Below are positions 37,393 to 49,849 of a DNA stretch of 64,000 nucleotides, piece by piece (the stretch's first letter is position 1; every line of letters begins with the position of its first letter). A program made the translations under genes and the position numbers. Below the pieces are notes generated by a model. It ran no database searches, was not told the origin of the DNA, and worked only from the letters and a program-made list of their open reading frames with translations. Source of the DNA: Linnemannia schmuckeri (lineage: Eukaryota; Mortierellomycota; Mortierellomycetes; Mortierellales; Mortierellaceae); NCBI GenBank assembly GCA_029449235.1, contig JANATG010000010.1:62001-126000 (forward strand), written 5' to 3'.

Positions 37393-40300
37393 TGAGTAAC
37401 AATGAGAAACGAGCGAGGAAAGAAAAAAAAGAGAGTTGTCAGCTGTCCGCTCAGATATCGGATAGTAATCAAAATATTATCGTCCAAGGTCAAATATGAC
37501 AACAATAACAACGAGAGATGCAGAAGGATTGTCGACGGTCCTGCAACGGGACAGAAGGGAAAGGGCCAGACAAGAGATAAGCGTATCTTCCTTCCTTCCA
37601 CGATGTTCCTTCCTTCCTAAACACAAACAACAAAGTTGAAGAATAACGAAAAAGGAGCCCGCTCGAAAATCCCTTGTCCTTGCTGAAAGAGTGCAAGCTG
37701 CACCAACAACGATCTCGATGTTCAAAGAGACCCAAACCGTCCAACTGTGGGGTGACGAGAGCAAAATAACATAAACAAGGGGTCATAGAGGCGATGTCGG
37801 CATGGTTCGCTTAGACAAGCTATCGTTTTTTTTTCTCCGGATTTGTTTGTCAAATAGCAAAGTTAGAATCCGACAATGAACGGATTGCTGTCCATGGACC
37901 AAACAAACGAATCCACGGTGAAAGAAGGGTTGAGAGGCTGCGGGGCAAAAAAACACAAAAGTGAGGGTGCGGGGAAATAAGCTGTTCATGGCCTCTTTTG
38001 ACAAAATGTGGGGAAGCAAAAAGGCAAAGGATGCCATGGTAAACCTTCGTGGATTCCTTATGAAAAGAATGGAGTGCCCTGTCGAAAAAACGGAACGGTA
38101 GTGGTGGCACTGAGTGAAAATTAACTCATGAGATCAATGCTCGGTGCTCGCCTTCTTATTCATGGTTTGCTATCTATCCTCCCTGAACCGGCAAAGATTT
38201 GGAAGAAAAAGTGCGGGGAAGGAAAAATAATTGACAACAAAGCCCCCAAGGAGAATGCTCTCGAGGTGATTGTCTCGACGGTTCTGCGTGTCTGGTCTAA
38301 CTAACTAGCCCACAAACCCACCTACACCCACATAATTATCGACTTACTCACACATACGCACACGCAAACACGTTCGTTTTTCTTCCTTCTTTGACCAAAC
38401 CATTCGCCCATGGGCACACATTTGTTTTGGATCTTCTCACTCATCACACGATATCGGGACCATCGGGAAATCAAGGCTCAAAATGCCTCACGGTGGCCAA
38501 AAGGCAAACTTGATTATCCCTCGTTGAGCATGCAGCACGCCTTCGTTCATTTTTTTGCTCGTCTGAGCGTCAAGGAACAAATTCAATCAAAGCACAACTC
38601 TTTTTTTTTTTTTTTATATTCATTATGCACCATGACAGGGGCCCGTTTCTTTTGAGAAACAACATTAACAAAAGACCCACCTCTGCGCCAGGAAAGCAAA
38701 GGAGGTACTGACGAAAGCGAGCCAAAGCGGGTTGATTTATTCTCCTTGTGGTTGACATCGAGCATGAAACAAAGGAACTGGAAGGACAAAGAGAAACCGA
38801 CAGGACAGGATAGGGCAAGATAGATCTAATGACGATACACAGCAGCAACAGTACCCTAGTTTTTGTCTGCATTCGAACATACGTAAAGCAACGAAACTGT
38901 GTCATCAACCCCTCCTCCTTCCCTCTCCCTTTTTCCCTGAACTCACCCCTAGTGTCACCACCCTCTCTTTTTTTCTCTTCTTTCGACTTCTGCGCATCTT
39001 TTTTTGCGTTGCACTCGCTTGCCCTTTATGTATCTAAGGTTGCTCGTTTGCCATGAGGCTTTTTTCATCTTTTCCCCCGGCAAAACATGGCCCGCAAATG
39101 CCTAAAAAAAAGAAAACGAGTTTGCGCTGTTTGATTTCGTTCCCCGGGGTTTATCGTCTTTTCTATGTGCAGAAATCTGTTGGCTGTCTGCCAATGGCTG
39201 TAAGGCGGAGGGAAGCGAGAGGCAGCAAGGTTTTAGCTTTAAAGGTGTATCAACTCATTCAAGTCATACCAGGGAGAAATGAGAAAAGCGAGCGAGAGGG
39301 CCAGGGGCAGGGGCAGGGCAGGGCAATTGAGTACGAGTGTGAGCAAGAGACAAACAGACAGAGAGTGAGAAAATCCAGCGAATGAAAAAACAGCGCATAT
39401 CTTTGATTTCATAGGGAACACAAAGAGGTAATTGGGAAAATCACACAACAGAAAAACAACATGAGAGCAACGACAGCAACCACCACCTCCATCACATCCA
39501 GCAATAGCAACAGCAACAGCAAATAGGATTGAAAGGAAAAACGAGGCCAACCTTACCCCTTCACCATTTTGTTTTTTGGTTTCTGTGTGTACTACCATAC
39601 CCTTTTCATTCATCATTCCACAGTCGTTCCCATTCATTGTTCTTCTATCCCCGTTTGCATTTAGCTGTTTCTATGGTCTATGAGCGGGTGGAGCTGGTGG
39701 AGTTGATGGAGTTTGTTTGTTGCTGGGTGTCTTTGCAAACTTGCGAAGCTGTTTCTATCTATATGTTCTCACCCATGAAAAAATACGACATTCAGGTACG
39801 ATCAGTTTTGTCATGGTGTGGATAGAGATCATCAGTACAATAACAAACCATAATTGTGTGAGTTTCAGCCGTGTCTTTTCTTTCATAGTTTTCGACTCGA
39901 TCCAACTCGACAGCCAGACAAACCAGCTCTGGTAAAATGCCTCGTTTTTTGTGATGATGATGATTGTGTTGAACGACTAGATACTCGTTTTGATGAAAAT
40001 GGCTCTTTGTTGATTTGTTGTTGGATGTGTTGTCACCGTTTGTCGATTTTTGTTTTCAGTCGTCTTTGCTGTGGTTCTCGACTTTGCGCTGTCGTCACCA
40101 TCTCACGTTTTTTTGTTCTCTCGCTACAGGGATTGTCTTGCCCTTTACGTATTATTTTGTTTGAGTCCGCAACAAAACACCCCTCGGAATCCCCGGACGC
40201 CCCGGATCCTCCATATTTGCACTCTCCCAGCTTGCTGATCTAATTGAATTCCGTGTCCATGGGTCCTGGATGTGTCAGTCTCTGTTTCTCTGATCCTATT

Positions 40301-42239
40301 GAAGATTGTCTTTCTAACTATGATGGGTTGGCTTGGTTGGTTGGTCGATGTCTTCTGTCCAAGTCTCGATTTCCGATGAGTAGATGATTCATTGTGGTCG
40401 ACCTAACCATGGACCGTGGATGACCAAACAGGAAAAGTTCTTGTTCTTCTTTACTACCCTGCCATGCCTTGCACAGGTGTAAGCGTGTAATGTGTTATGT
40501 GACATCGATTTTTTTTTTCCGATTTGTTTTTGTTTTTTATGTTCCGATTCTTCCACCTGGCAAAAAGGTAAAAAGAATGACGGGTCATTTGATTCGTTAG
40601 CTTGTTCGTTCGTTGTTGTTGATATTGTAGTGTCGCACGCCATTTCGTAAGGTTCATGTTCCTCTCAGTTCATACAATTTTGTTTCTAGCAGAAAAAACC
40701 TCCCTCCCCTACACTACCTATCTCAAACTCAAATGGTAGGCTTTCAAGACTCCTTGTCTCCCACACTATCTCCAACCACGTTCCACTTCCCTCTTGATCC
40801 TTCTACGATCTCACTCACACTTGACTCAAAAGAAAAAAAGAACTAGGAATGAACCAGAGCCAGAAAGGGTAATAAAAAAGGAACGAAATCTTCTTTGTTT
40901 TGTGTCTCAGACCTTCGTCTCGATCGAACTGCAATCAGCTTTCAGGATCAGGGGGAGAGGGAGAGGGAGAACAAAGAAAGACGGAAGGAGCAACGAATGA
41001 AGGGAGATGAAAGGAGCAGAAGGGACAACCAAATAGAGATGCTCCTTCTTCCCTGCTCCATGTTCCCGCCTGTCTGCCTCCCTGCTCCCTTGTCTCCATT
41101 TGATTGCATTGCAGGAAGGAAAACCCTTGCTTGCTCATTTTCCAAATGAACACTTTTTTCTTTTTTGTGCTCGTGTGCCCTGCCCTGATCTTCATCACAG
41201 ATGATCGAGGAACTCAGCGATTGGATTTTGCCCTTTGTCTATCGTGGCCCAGAAAACAAGAAGAAGAAAAAACTCCCTTTATTTTCAATCCCAGTCGCCC
41301 GTCTTTTTTTCTAAATAGCGACCAAGATGGATTCATACCAATCAACAATGAACAGCAACAGAACGACCGCAAGACAAGTTGTTGTCTGTTTGCTCAAGTG
41401 GTCCAGATGATGGGATCCATTGTAGGACAGACTAGCCTCGTTTTGTTCTGTGGGTGTGAGAAAAAAAAAGAAAAAAAAGGGCAGTGAACCTTGTTCTGTT
41501 CTTGAACTGTCTAGTATTGCAATAAAAAATTCGCTCCAACTAAGAAACCAGCTTCTTGGCCGTTTTGTTACCTTTACCCCTCCTTTTTTATTTTCTAACC
41601 CTTTTGACTAATAGACACCCACTCCTCCTTCTCCTTCTCGTCGTTTAGCGAGCTGCCTTACCCCACTATGCCCTTTCGTCATTAAATTCAGATCGAAAGG
41701 GCCCTTTTGTCAAAAGGTATGTCTATCCATTACCTCTCCTTGCAGGAGTAGAAAAGTAAAAAAGGTCGATTTTCCGGTTACTGCTTTTTTTTGTTGTCTA
41801 TTTGTTTCTCTCTAGCCCATCCGATCTTCTTTAGCGTCCATGGAGGTGAATGGTGTGTATCATCATCATCATCGAATATTATACGATCATCTGTTTTGGC
41901 AGAAGCAGTAGGAGTTCTAGATAACTCTGCGATAGATAGATAGTTGCTGATGTTTGTGGCCTTTGGCTTTGTGAGATAGGCCAATGGTGAGGTGCATCTT
42001 GTATTATGGCACAAGAAGCATGATGGCCAGAAGCAAGAAGGAAAACAAAACAACAAAAGAGGAGAGAAGAATAAAGAAGGTTTGAAAAAAAAGATGGGCA
42101 GGTGAAAATGAATGCTGGCCAGACATTGCCGATCGTGGAAAAAATCGACAATGTTATTCGTTGCGAGAAGCACGACTTCTGTCCAATGGACCCCTGATCG
42201 TTGTTTAATATCGTCATCGGAGGTGTTGTATGTCAACCA

Positions 42240-42258
42240 TTTTTTTTTTTTTTTTTTT
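42240..42258 (+). repeat. Poly(T) homopolymer, 19 nt
   Basis: Uninterrupted T run in the gene-empty stretch. Confidence 0.85.
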
Positions 42259-44189
42259 GCTCACGCCTTGCAGAACCTGGCAGGGGGTCAAGTAGCAAGA
42301 GTGGCAAGAGAAAAAAAAAAAGCATGGATGGTCAACTTGCAGCCCTTGCGTCGAGGACTGACTCCCGAGCGTTCTTTTGTCCACTGATGTCCTTATGTCC
42401 CACGCGATTGAGGTGAGCTGCTGCTGCCTGGTGTGGAAATCCACTCACAAAAAAAAACGAGATTACTCTTTATTTTTGCAGCTAAAATAAGAACCCTATT
42501 GTGAACGACAGTCGACGACACACCCCGGTAACAAATTCCGCCGTTGGGCCTCGATATTGTGTTTCCTCCCTTGTTTGTGTACAAAAGAAAAAAAAGGGCG
42601 CAAAATAATCGGACACTCTCGCAGCTTTTTTTTTGTTCATTCATATTCATGACAGATGGATGGAATGGATGGACACACTACTCCCTGACGAAAAGAAAGA
42701 CGAGAAGAAAAAAGAAGAGGGAAGAGAAGAATTACCAAACGATAGACCAACCATTCATCATAGGTCATTCATCCATCCATACAAAATATCATCATCAACT
42801 TAACCAGACCAACGTCCATGCGAGCTCTTTACTCCCTGTGTGTGTTTTAATGCAGACTATCCACATAGGCTTGCGCTCTCTCGCCTCGCCTTTTGTACTT
42901 CTTCGTCAGCAAGCAGCTAGCACCATTTGTTTTGAGTTGAATGTTGTGTTATTCAATTCGGTCAGCCGCTTTTTGGGTTTCTATCTATCTATGCCTCTTA
43001 GTCTGTTATACTTGTGCGCAGGTCGAAATTGAGGAGACAAAACGGGGAGAGATTTACCCTTTTTTGTTTCGACTTGGCAGCCTCTCTTTTTCTCTAGCTT
43101 TTTCCAGTACACTAATCCCAAGGATAAAAACAACTATGAGCAAAAAGCAACCACAGGCACTTGAGCAACGTAAGTGCGAGAGAAAGAGAGAGTTAGTTAT
43201 GAGCAAAGACAGGCAGCAATGAGAACGAGAGAGTGAGGGGATGAGGAGGGGTTTACTGCAGTGTGTGAGAGAGAGGTACACAGAAGAGTCGTATGGGGAC
43301 CTGACTGGATGGAGCGGACATATAAAGAAGATACAGACTGGCAACTTTAAAATAGTTTATATTAGTCTGTTGGCCTTATACTTTTCCCTCGAGAACCGGG
43401 CAAACCCAGACTCACCCTCGTTGTTCACCCACTCTGACTTCGTACCTAGTATTTTCGGGTGAGTACCTACTCTCTCTTTGGTTAGACAAAGGGCTAGGAA
43501 CAAGAAAAAAGAGTGTCGATATCGACCAGAATATGAACTGAGTTTCTCGTCCTATCGGTGAATGAATAAAAAGGCAAAAAGAAAAAAGAAACCCATTCAG
43601 TCAGATCCAATTGGGGGGAGAGGTGAAGAGGAAGAGAAAAAGAAACGGAGAAACGGCTCTCAATTCAAATAATTATTTTTAAAATAAATGTTATTTCTTT
43701 TTTTTTTTGGGAAACAGAGACTAGTTTTTTTACCAGGGAGACAGAACAGACACCCACACACACACTCATAACTCATAACACAGGCAAAAAGAAGGAAGGA
43801 AGGAAACAAGGACGAGAGAAAGGGGAAAACAGGAGGGAGGGAAAGTAAGGAAGGGGAGGATCGAAAAGGGAAATGTAAATGGGAAAATAAAGGGATAGAT
43901 GAGTGAGTGAAAGGGCGGATATGATTGAATTGAACTCCTATAATAATTACTTTAATGTACTGTATGTAGAGACAATCCGATTGAATCGACACAGACACCA
44001 CACAGGTAAACAGGAACAGGTACAACAACCAGGAGGAAGAGGACCAGGAACAAAGGGAGAGAGGAAAGAAAAAAAGAGCGATAACCAACCAACAACGAAC
44101 TCTCGCATCATCGACATACGATTAGTTCTCTCTCTTTTTCTGTCTGTCCTTCAAAAAAGCGGATGTTGTTTGTTTTGTTTGTTTGGTAT

Positions 44190-44470
44190 CTCTCCCTCTC
44201 CCTCTCTCTCATATCTCTTATATTCATATTCATATTTCATACAAGTCTGCTAGGGATCCAAAGTCATATAAAAGAACAAGCATCCATCCCCCTTTTTCGT
44301 TTTTTTTCTTTCTCTTCTTCTTCGATACCGCCTTCCCTTTCGTTGTGTACCTATCCGCCACCCGTACCCTTCATCCCCTCATCATCCATCCTTCTTCCCT
44401 CCCCTCTCCCCCCTCCCTCCTCCCCACACCCCTCTCTCCCGCCCACCCTGTCTCCCTAAACATCCTTCCC
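44190..44470 (+). promoter_or_regulatory. Pyrimidine-rich PMA1 promoter/leader
   Basis: Nearly 280 bases of C/T-rich sequence, including CCCTCC and CATCC-like repeats, end about 50 bases before the PMA1 start codon. Pyrimidine-rich blocks just upstream of starts are characteristic of strongly expressed fungal genes; the role is inferred from position. Confidence 0.5.
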
Positions 44471-44516
44471 TTCACAACCTGCGCTTTAACCAGCCAGTTC
44501 ACAAGAACCAACAGCC

Positions 44517-47500
44517 ATGTCTGAAAAGATCGAAGGTAACCCTCCCATTCCTCTTATCACTCTTCACAAACAACTCCAACCGCTCCACCCTATCTCTCTT
44601 TCTTCTGCCCACTTTCCACAAACAAACACAGCATACTTCTCCCGCCTCTCAATCCTCCTACTGTCCGTCTGCTGCAAAGCAGTATCAGGGTCAATCTCAC
44701 GAGCAGCTGCAACCTCATCCCCAGGCACTTCATCAAACCCGCCAACAACCCTTTATCCTAACGCATCCCTTGCGCAGACAGACCCCTCCCCCCTTTTATT
44801 ATTTTAAAAAAAGAACCTATTTCCTAACCATTGTTTCTTATCCATGTCTATCTTACAGAACCCCAACAGAAGGGCAACCTCCAGGTCGAGGAAGCCGAGC
44901 ACCACGAGCACGCCGACGAGATCTCACCCGAGCTCGAGGCTCTCCTCAAGACCGACCCCAAGCACGGTCTTACCTCCGCCGAGGCCGCTGAGCGTCTTGC
45001 CCGCTTCGGCCCTAACGAGCTCGCTGAGGTCAAGCGCAACCCCTTGCTCAAGTTCTTGAGCTACTTCACCGGTGCCATCGCCTATTTGATTGAGGTCGCC
45101 TGTATTATCTCTGCCGTCGTCAAGGACTGGCTCGATTTCGGTATTATTCTTGCCCTTTTGATTGTCAACGCCTGTATCGGTTTCATTGAGGAGGCCAAGG
45201 CCGAGTCTGCCTTGGATGCTCTTCGTCAGACCCTTGCCTTGAAGACTCGCTGCTGGAGAGATGGCCATTTGGTCGAGTTGGATGTTGCTGCCTTGGTTCC
45301 CGGTGATATTATTGTCCTCCGTCTCGGTGACATTATCCCCGCCGATGGTCGTCTTCTTGGTATTGGTGCCACCGGTGAGGCCACCGAGGGTGATCTCTTG
45401 ATTGACCAGTCTGCCTTGACCGGAGAGTCCCTCCCCGTCGCCAAGAACAAGGGCAAGACTGTCTACTCGTCCTCAATCGTCAAGCAGGGCCAGCAGATGG
45501 CTGTCGTTACCAAGACCGGTGGTGACACCTTCATCGGTCGTGCCGCCAACCTTATCTCCCTCACCACCGAGGAAGGTCATTTCCAGAAGATCATCAACCG
45601 CATCGGTAACTTCTTGATCCTTATCACCGTCGTTCTCGTCCTCATCATTATGGTCTACCAGCTCGTCCACTTCAAGGGTACCCGCAAGGGCAGGTTCATT
45701 GTTGTCCTCGGTCAAGTCCTCGTCCTCACTGTCGCTGCCATCCCCGTCGGTCTCCCTACCGTCATGTCTGTCACCATGGCCGTCGGTGCCAAGCAACTCG
45801 CCGCCAAGAAGGTTATTGTCAAGCGCCTCACAGCCGTCGAGGAGATGGCTTCCGTCTCTGTTCTCTGCTCCGATAAGACCGGTACTTTGACTCTCAACGA
45901 GTTGACCTTCGATGAGCCCTACCTCTCCAACAACTACACCTCCGATGACATCCTCTTGTACTCCTACCTCGCCGCCGAGGCAGGTGCCAACGATCCCATC
46001 GAGTTTGCCGTCCGTACCGCTGCCGAGGCTCAGCTCGCTATTCTCCAGGGTCGTACCCACAAGCACGAGGTTCCCGGCTTCAAGGTTACCTCTTTCTTGC
46101 CCTTCAACCCTTCGACCAAGCTCACCCAGGCTACCATCACCAACCTCACCACCAACTCTACCTTCAAGGTCGCCAAGGGTGCTCCCCAGGTCATCATCAA
46201 GCTCGTTGGTGGTGATGATGATGCCGTCCGTGCCGTTAACAACCTTGCCAAGCGTGGTCTCCGTGCCTTGGGTGTCGCCCGCACTGTTGAGGGCAACATG
46301 GACCAGTGGGAGCTTATCGGTATGATCTCGTTGATTGACCCCCCTCGTCCTGACTCTGCTGAGACCATCCGTCGCTGTAACGATATGGGTGTTGCCGTCA
46401 AGATGATTACCGGAGACCAGCTTATCATTGCCAAGGAGGTTGCCCACCGTCTCGGTATGCAGCGTGTCATGTTGGATGCTGGTCACTTGGTTGACCCCAC
46501 CAAGTCCGAGGAGGAGGTTACCGAGCACGTTATCCGCGCCGATGGTTTCGCCCACGTTATTCCCGAGCACAAGTACCGCGTCGTCGAGCTTCTCCAGAAG
46601 CGTGGTATCCTTGTCGGTATGACTGGTGATGGTGTTAACGATGCCCCTGCTCTCAAGAAGGCCAACGTCGGTATTGCTGTCCACGGATGCACTGACGCTG
46701 CCCGCTCTGCCGCCGATATTGTCTTGCTCGCTCCCGGTTTGTCGACTATTGTCGATGGTTTGGTTACTTCCCGTGCCATTTTCCAGCGCATGCGTTCCTA
46801 TGCCCTTTACCGTATTACCTCGACCGTCCACTTCTTGATGTTCTTCTTCGTTGTCGTCATGGCCTACGACTGGTGCCTTCCTCCTTACTTGCTCATCTTG
46901 ATTTGCATCTTGAACGATCTCGCCACCTTGGTCATTGCCGTCGATAACGCCCAGATCTCCCAGCACCCCGACAAGTGGAGAATCGGTCAGTTGATCACCA
47001 TGTCCATCGTTCTTGGAGCCCTCCTCTGCGCCTTGTCCTTTGCTCACTTCTACGTCTTCTGGAAGGTTTACGGTTACGAGCCCAAAAACTCTCCCCACGG
47101 TGATGATGTCACCGAGGATATGAAGGTCCCTGCTGAGGAACGCAAGCTTGAGTCGATCATGTACCTCCACATCTCGTCCGCCCCTCACTTCGTCATCTTC
47201 TCCACCCGCTTGACTGGTTACTTCTGGGAGAACCTTCCCTCGCCCACCTTCTCCATTGTCATTATCGGCACCCAGATCATTGCCTTGTTGATGGTTATCT
47301 TCGGTGGTCTTACCCCCAAGGTCCCCGCTGGTGAGGCCATCGTCGTCTTGCTCATCTCCTTCATCTACTTCATTTTGCTGGATATCGTCAAGGTCCAGAT
47401 CTTCAAGCGCTGGTCGTTCAAGCTTACCGCCAAGTTGGTCCCCACTACCGCCCGCCGCAACAAGTTGGCTGAGCGTGACGCCGCTGATCTCCAGCAGAAG

Positions 47501-47602
47501 CGTGTCTGGGACTCTATTGACCAAGTTCGCAAGGTCGCTGTCATGACCGCTGTCGTCTCCTCTTTCGCGGAGAAGTCTGCCGTCGCTGAGGAGGCCAAGT
47601 AA
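44517..47602 (+). CDS. PMA1: Plasma-membrane P-type H+-ATPase Pma1
   Basis: Pma1 pumps protons out of the cell using ATP and sets the membrane potential that drives nutrient uptake. Exon 1 is 44517-44535 (MSEKIE), a 323-nt intron follows, and exon 2 is 44859-47602; 920 aa, matching the family (918 in yeast). The P-type landmarks are all present: actuator-domain LTGES, the PVGLP membrane motif, phosphorylation motif CSDKTGTLT (catalytic Asp in DKTG), KGAPQVI, MITGDQ and the hinge GMTGDGVNDAPALKKA. About ten membrane segments are visible. Codons are strongly biased to C-ending forms (GCC, GTC, ATC, AAC), unlike most neighbours, which signals very high expression. The C-terminal tail (after RRNKLAERDAADLQQ) differs from the yeast regulatory domain and lacks its terminal Ser-Thr pair. 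It converges with HOP2, 336 bases apart. Confidence 0.97.
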
Positions 47603-47938
47603 ACCTGTCACTCCCCTCATCTGCACTTCAAAAACCAGAATTATGTATATCTCATCTCTTAATAAATAGAATATAATATCAAAAATAATTTTGAACGGAG
47701 AGAGAAAGGCATGAAAGAATTGTGTTGATCGCTATCTCTTTTTGCAAACGTGTGTTTGATTGTTTATTTTGTGCTCATGTGTACACTGCCCTGAGTCAAG
47801 TTGAGGCGATAGGAGATAGGATCGGATATATCAGCAATGGACATTACCGGGCGCAAGTGAAAAAAATAATAATAGCATGACACTGTCTGCGAGCGGAAAA
47901 GAAGAGGACAAAGACAAGATAGAGAGACTAGATTGATC

Positions 47939-49652
47939 TCATGTCGAAAGAAGGTCTCTTGGGTTGATGTTGATATCGATAGGGTCATCCAGTGAGATAT
48001 CCAATTCCTCCTAAATGGTATAGTAAAAGCGACAGATTGCACCATAGATCAGATACTTTTGTACTTTTCTCCACCCACAAGTGTAATAACAATATAAACA
48101 ACAACAACCAAAAACCAAACATAAGAACGGAGAAATTAAAGATGGAGACGACCAGGGAGCGGCAATTAGACGACCTGGTGCTCAATTGTTTCAACTACGA
48201 TGCGGACTTTTTTACCAGCAACTCCTTGGGTTTTCCTGGAAGGTTCTCAGTGACAGTCGAGAACATATCCTTGAACTATATACGAGACGTTCGAGACATG
48301 ATTAGAAAAAAAAATCCATAACCCCACACAACACCCTCGCTCAACGTTAGCTGTACCAAAGACATTCCAGAGAAGCGATAAAAAAAGCAAGGGGAGGGGA
48401 AGGAGGTGAACCATCTCCATAGTTATAGTCGTTATAGATCTGGCACACGTACCAGTCGTCGTCTCTGAGCCCATAGTTTTCGATGAGTCTCCATCTCGCG
48501 CGTCACTCGCTGCCTCTCCTCAACTGGGACCAGCTGTGACCCAGATTGCAAAAGGAGAAGGTGCTCCTTGGATTGTTCGTTCTACGCACCAAGAGTGCAA
48601 CACAAATTAAGGATAGAAGCAATTAGTTTCAACACTATGTCTAGTCTCGGGCGTAGTGTCAAGCGCTATTCTCGCTTCAAGGTTGCATGGATGACACATG
48701 GGTCATGGGTTGCGTGAGCGGGAGGTGAGAGACACACCTTTGACGTCAACACGATCAGTCTATGCTCAATCTCCTCTGTTGTCAGCGCAGAATTGAGGGA
48801 CGCGAGTTCTATCACAAGGAATAACAGATCAAATTAAAGGAGTCAGTCTATCAGTCTGTCAGCCTAGGCGTTCAGCGAGCCAGGCTGAGTGCGATTATAT
48901 GATGGCATCCTAGGAAAAAAGAGGTTGTACCTGTTGAGAGTTGTTTCTGTCTTGATTTTTGTTCAGCAATATTCTCCCGGAGCTGGGCCAGTCTCTTGTC
49001 GATCGAGGCGAGTTCATCAGGGTTGACCGTTTCTATCGTGTCCTTTCAGTAGCCAATGCAAAAAAAAACAAATGTCATGAGGTGGCATAAATAAAACAGA
49101 CGCATGCTAGGGGATGGGCATATTGAGGTGCTGAAGAGAGAGATAGCCGTGTTTAAATGCGTATGAGATAGTTACCTGGCGGACGACATAGATGGTTTGC
49201 TTGCCAAAGGTTTTTGAGGTTAAAAGTTCCTTTTCGACGAGCGAGTTGACAGCGCGTTGGCATTCTGTCTTTGTGACTGCTGCGTGGAGGTTGCTGACAA
49301 TATCCGCTGTAGAACCACAGGGTACAAACAAGTGGTGAAAGGGTGCATGAATGTCAATGTTGTTACGAAACATAGTTTTGTGTCTGGCGTTCTGTATCAA
49401 GGGAAATAGGGAGCGCGCATGGGAAGTTGACTTACTGACGCTATAGGGTCGATTCTGCTTGGACATGTAGTCCAGGACGAGCCTCTCAGGCTAGAGATCA
49501 GGTTGAAGGGAATGCGTGTTTGTTGACGGGGTTACTCTTGGCTGTCATTTCATTCTTTCATTCTTCCGCGACACGGGGGGGTGCGATGCAGTCGAATGAG
49601 TTTGCTGGAGGAGTACCTTGCTGCTGACCGATGTCTTTTTTTCCTTTGGCAT
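47939..49652 (-). CDS. HOP2: Meiotic homologous-pairing protein Hop2
   Basis: Hop2 with Mnd1 stimulates Dmc1/Rad51 strand invasion and ensures pairing between homologues in meiosis. Eight small minus-strand exons fit in phase: 49652-49617, 49490-49436, 49306-49176, 49042-48931, 48808-48738, 48581-48453, 48275-48216 and 48010-47939; 221 aa (human PSMC3IP 217). The N-terminal winged-helix domain reads ERLVLDYMSKQNRPYSV, DIVSNLHAAV, then FGKQTIYVVRQ. A coiled coil follows (IDKRLAQLRENIAEQKSRQK and onward), then ELASLNSALTTEEI, and the typical C-terminus METHRKLWAQRRRL, FKDMFSTV and GKPKELLEELDI. The high exon density for a small gene is usual for meiotic genes. Presence argues that the fungus keeps a meiotic programme. 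Confidence 0.92.
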
Positions 49653-49849
49653 GGTTGATATGTCGATGTACTGCGTTGTGTTGTGTTGTGTGGAGATGAG
49701 TGCAGTTGGTATAAAGGAAGGGTGAAGCGAAGAGGAGAGAGAGAGAGTCAAAAAGGGGTGGCAAATCGATTCAGCCACTCCATATTAAATATTTTATTTT
49801 TTATTTTTTTACTTTCGGTCGTCCTTTGCCACCAATTACTTCTCTTTCC

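Larger units (their letters stand above)
35781..44516. other. 8.7-kb stretch without a recognisable gene
   Basis: I read every open frame longer than 60 codons here on both strands. None has family motifs, codon use like the neighbouring genes, or an exon chain with matching phases. The sequence is A/T-rich with many A, T, CT and GA tracts, an 18-base G run (37375-37392), an A run (36785-36811) and a T run (42240-42258). It ends in a pyrimidine-rich block before PMA1. It probably holds the UTP22 promoter at one end and the PMA1 promoter/leader at the other; non-coding RNA genes cannot be excluded by eye. Confidence 0.55.

Noticed and set aside
37300..43500. Possible small proteins in the gene-empty stretch (several frames of 80-160 codons)
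   Set aside because: They are Lys-, Phe- or Ser-rich products of homopolymer and CT/GA tracts, with no shared splice phases, no motif and poor codon use.
45473..47626. 717-aa antisense open frame opposite PMA1
   Set aside because: It is a shadow of the strongly biased PMA1 codons (Gly/Asp/Asn-rich nonsense with no motif) and overlaps catalytic PMA1 sequence throughout.
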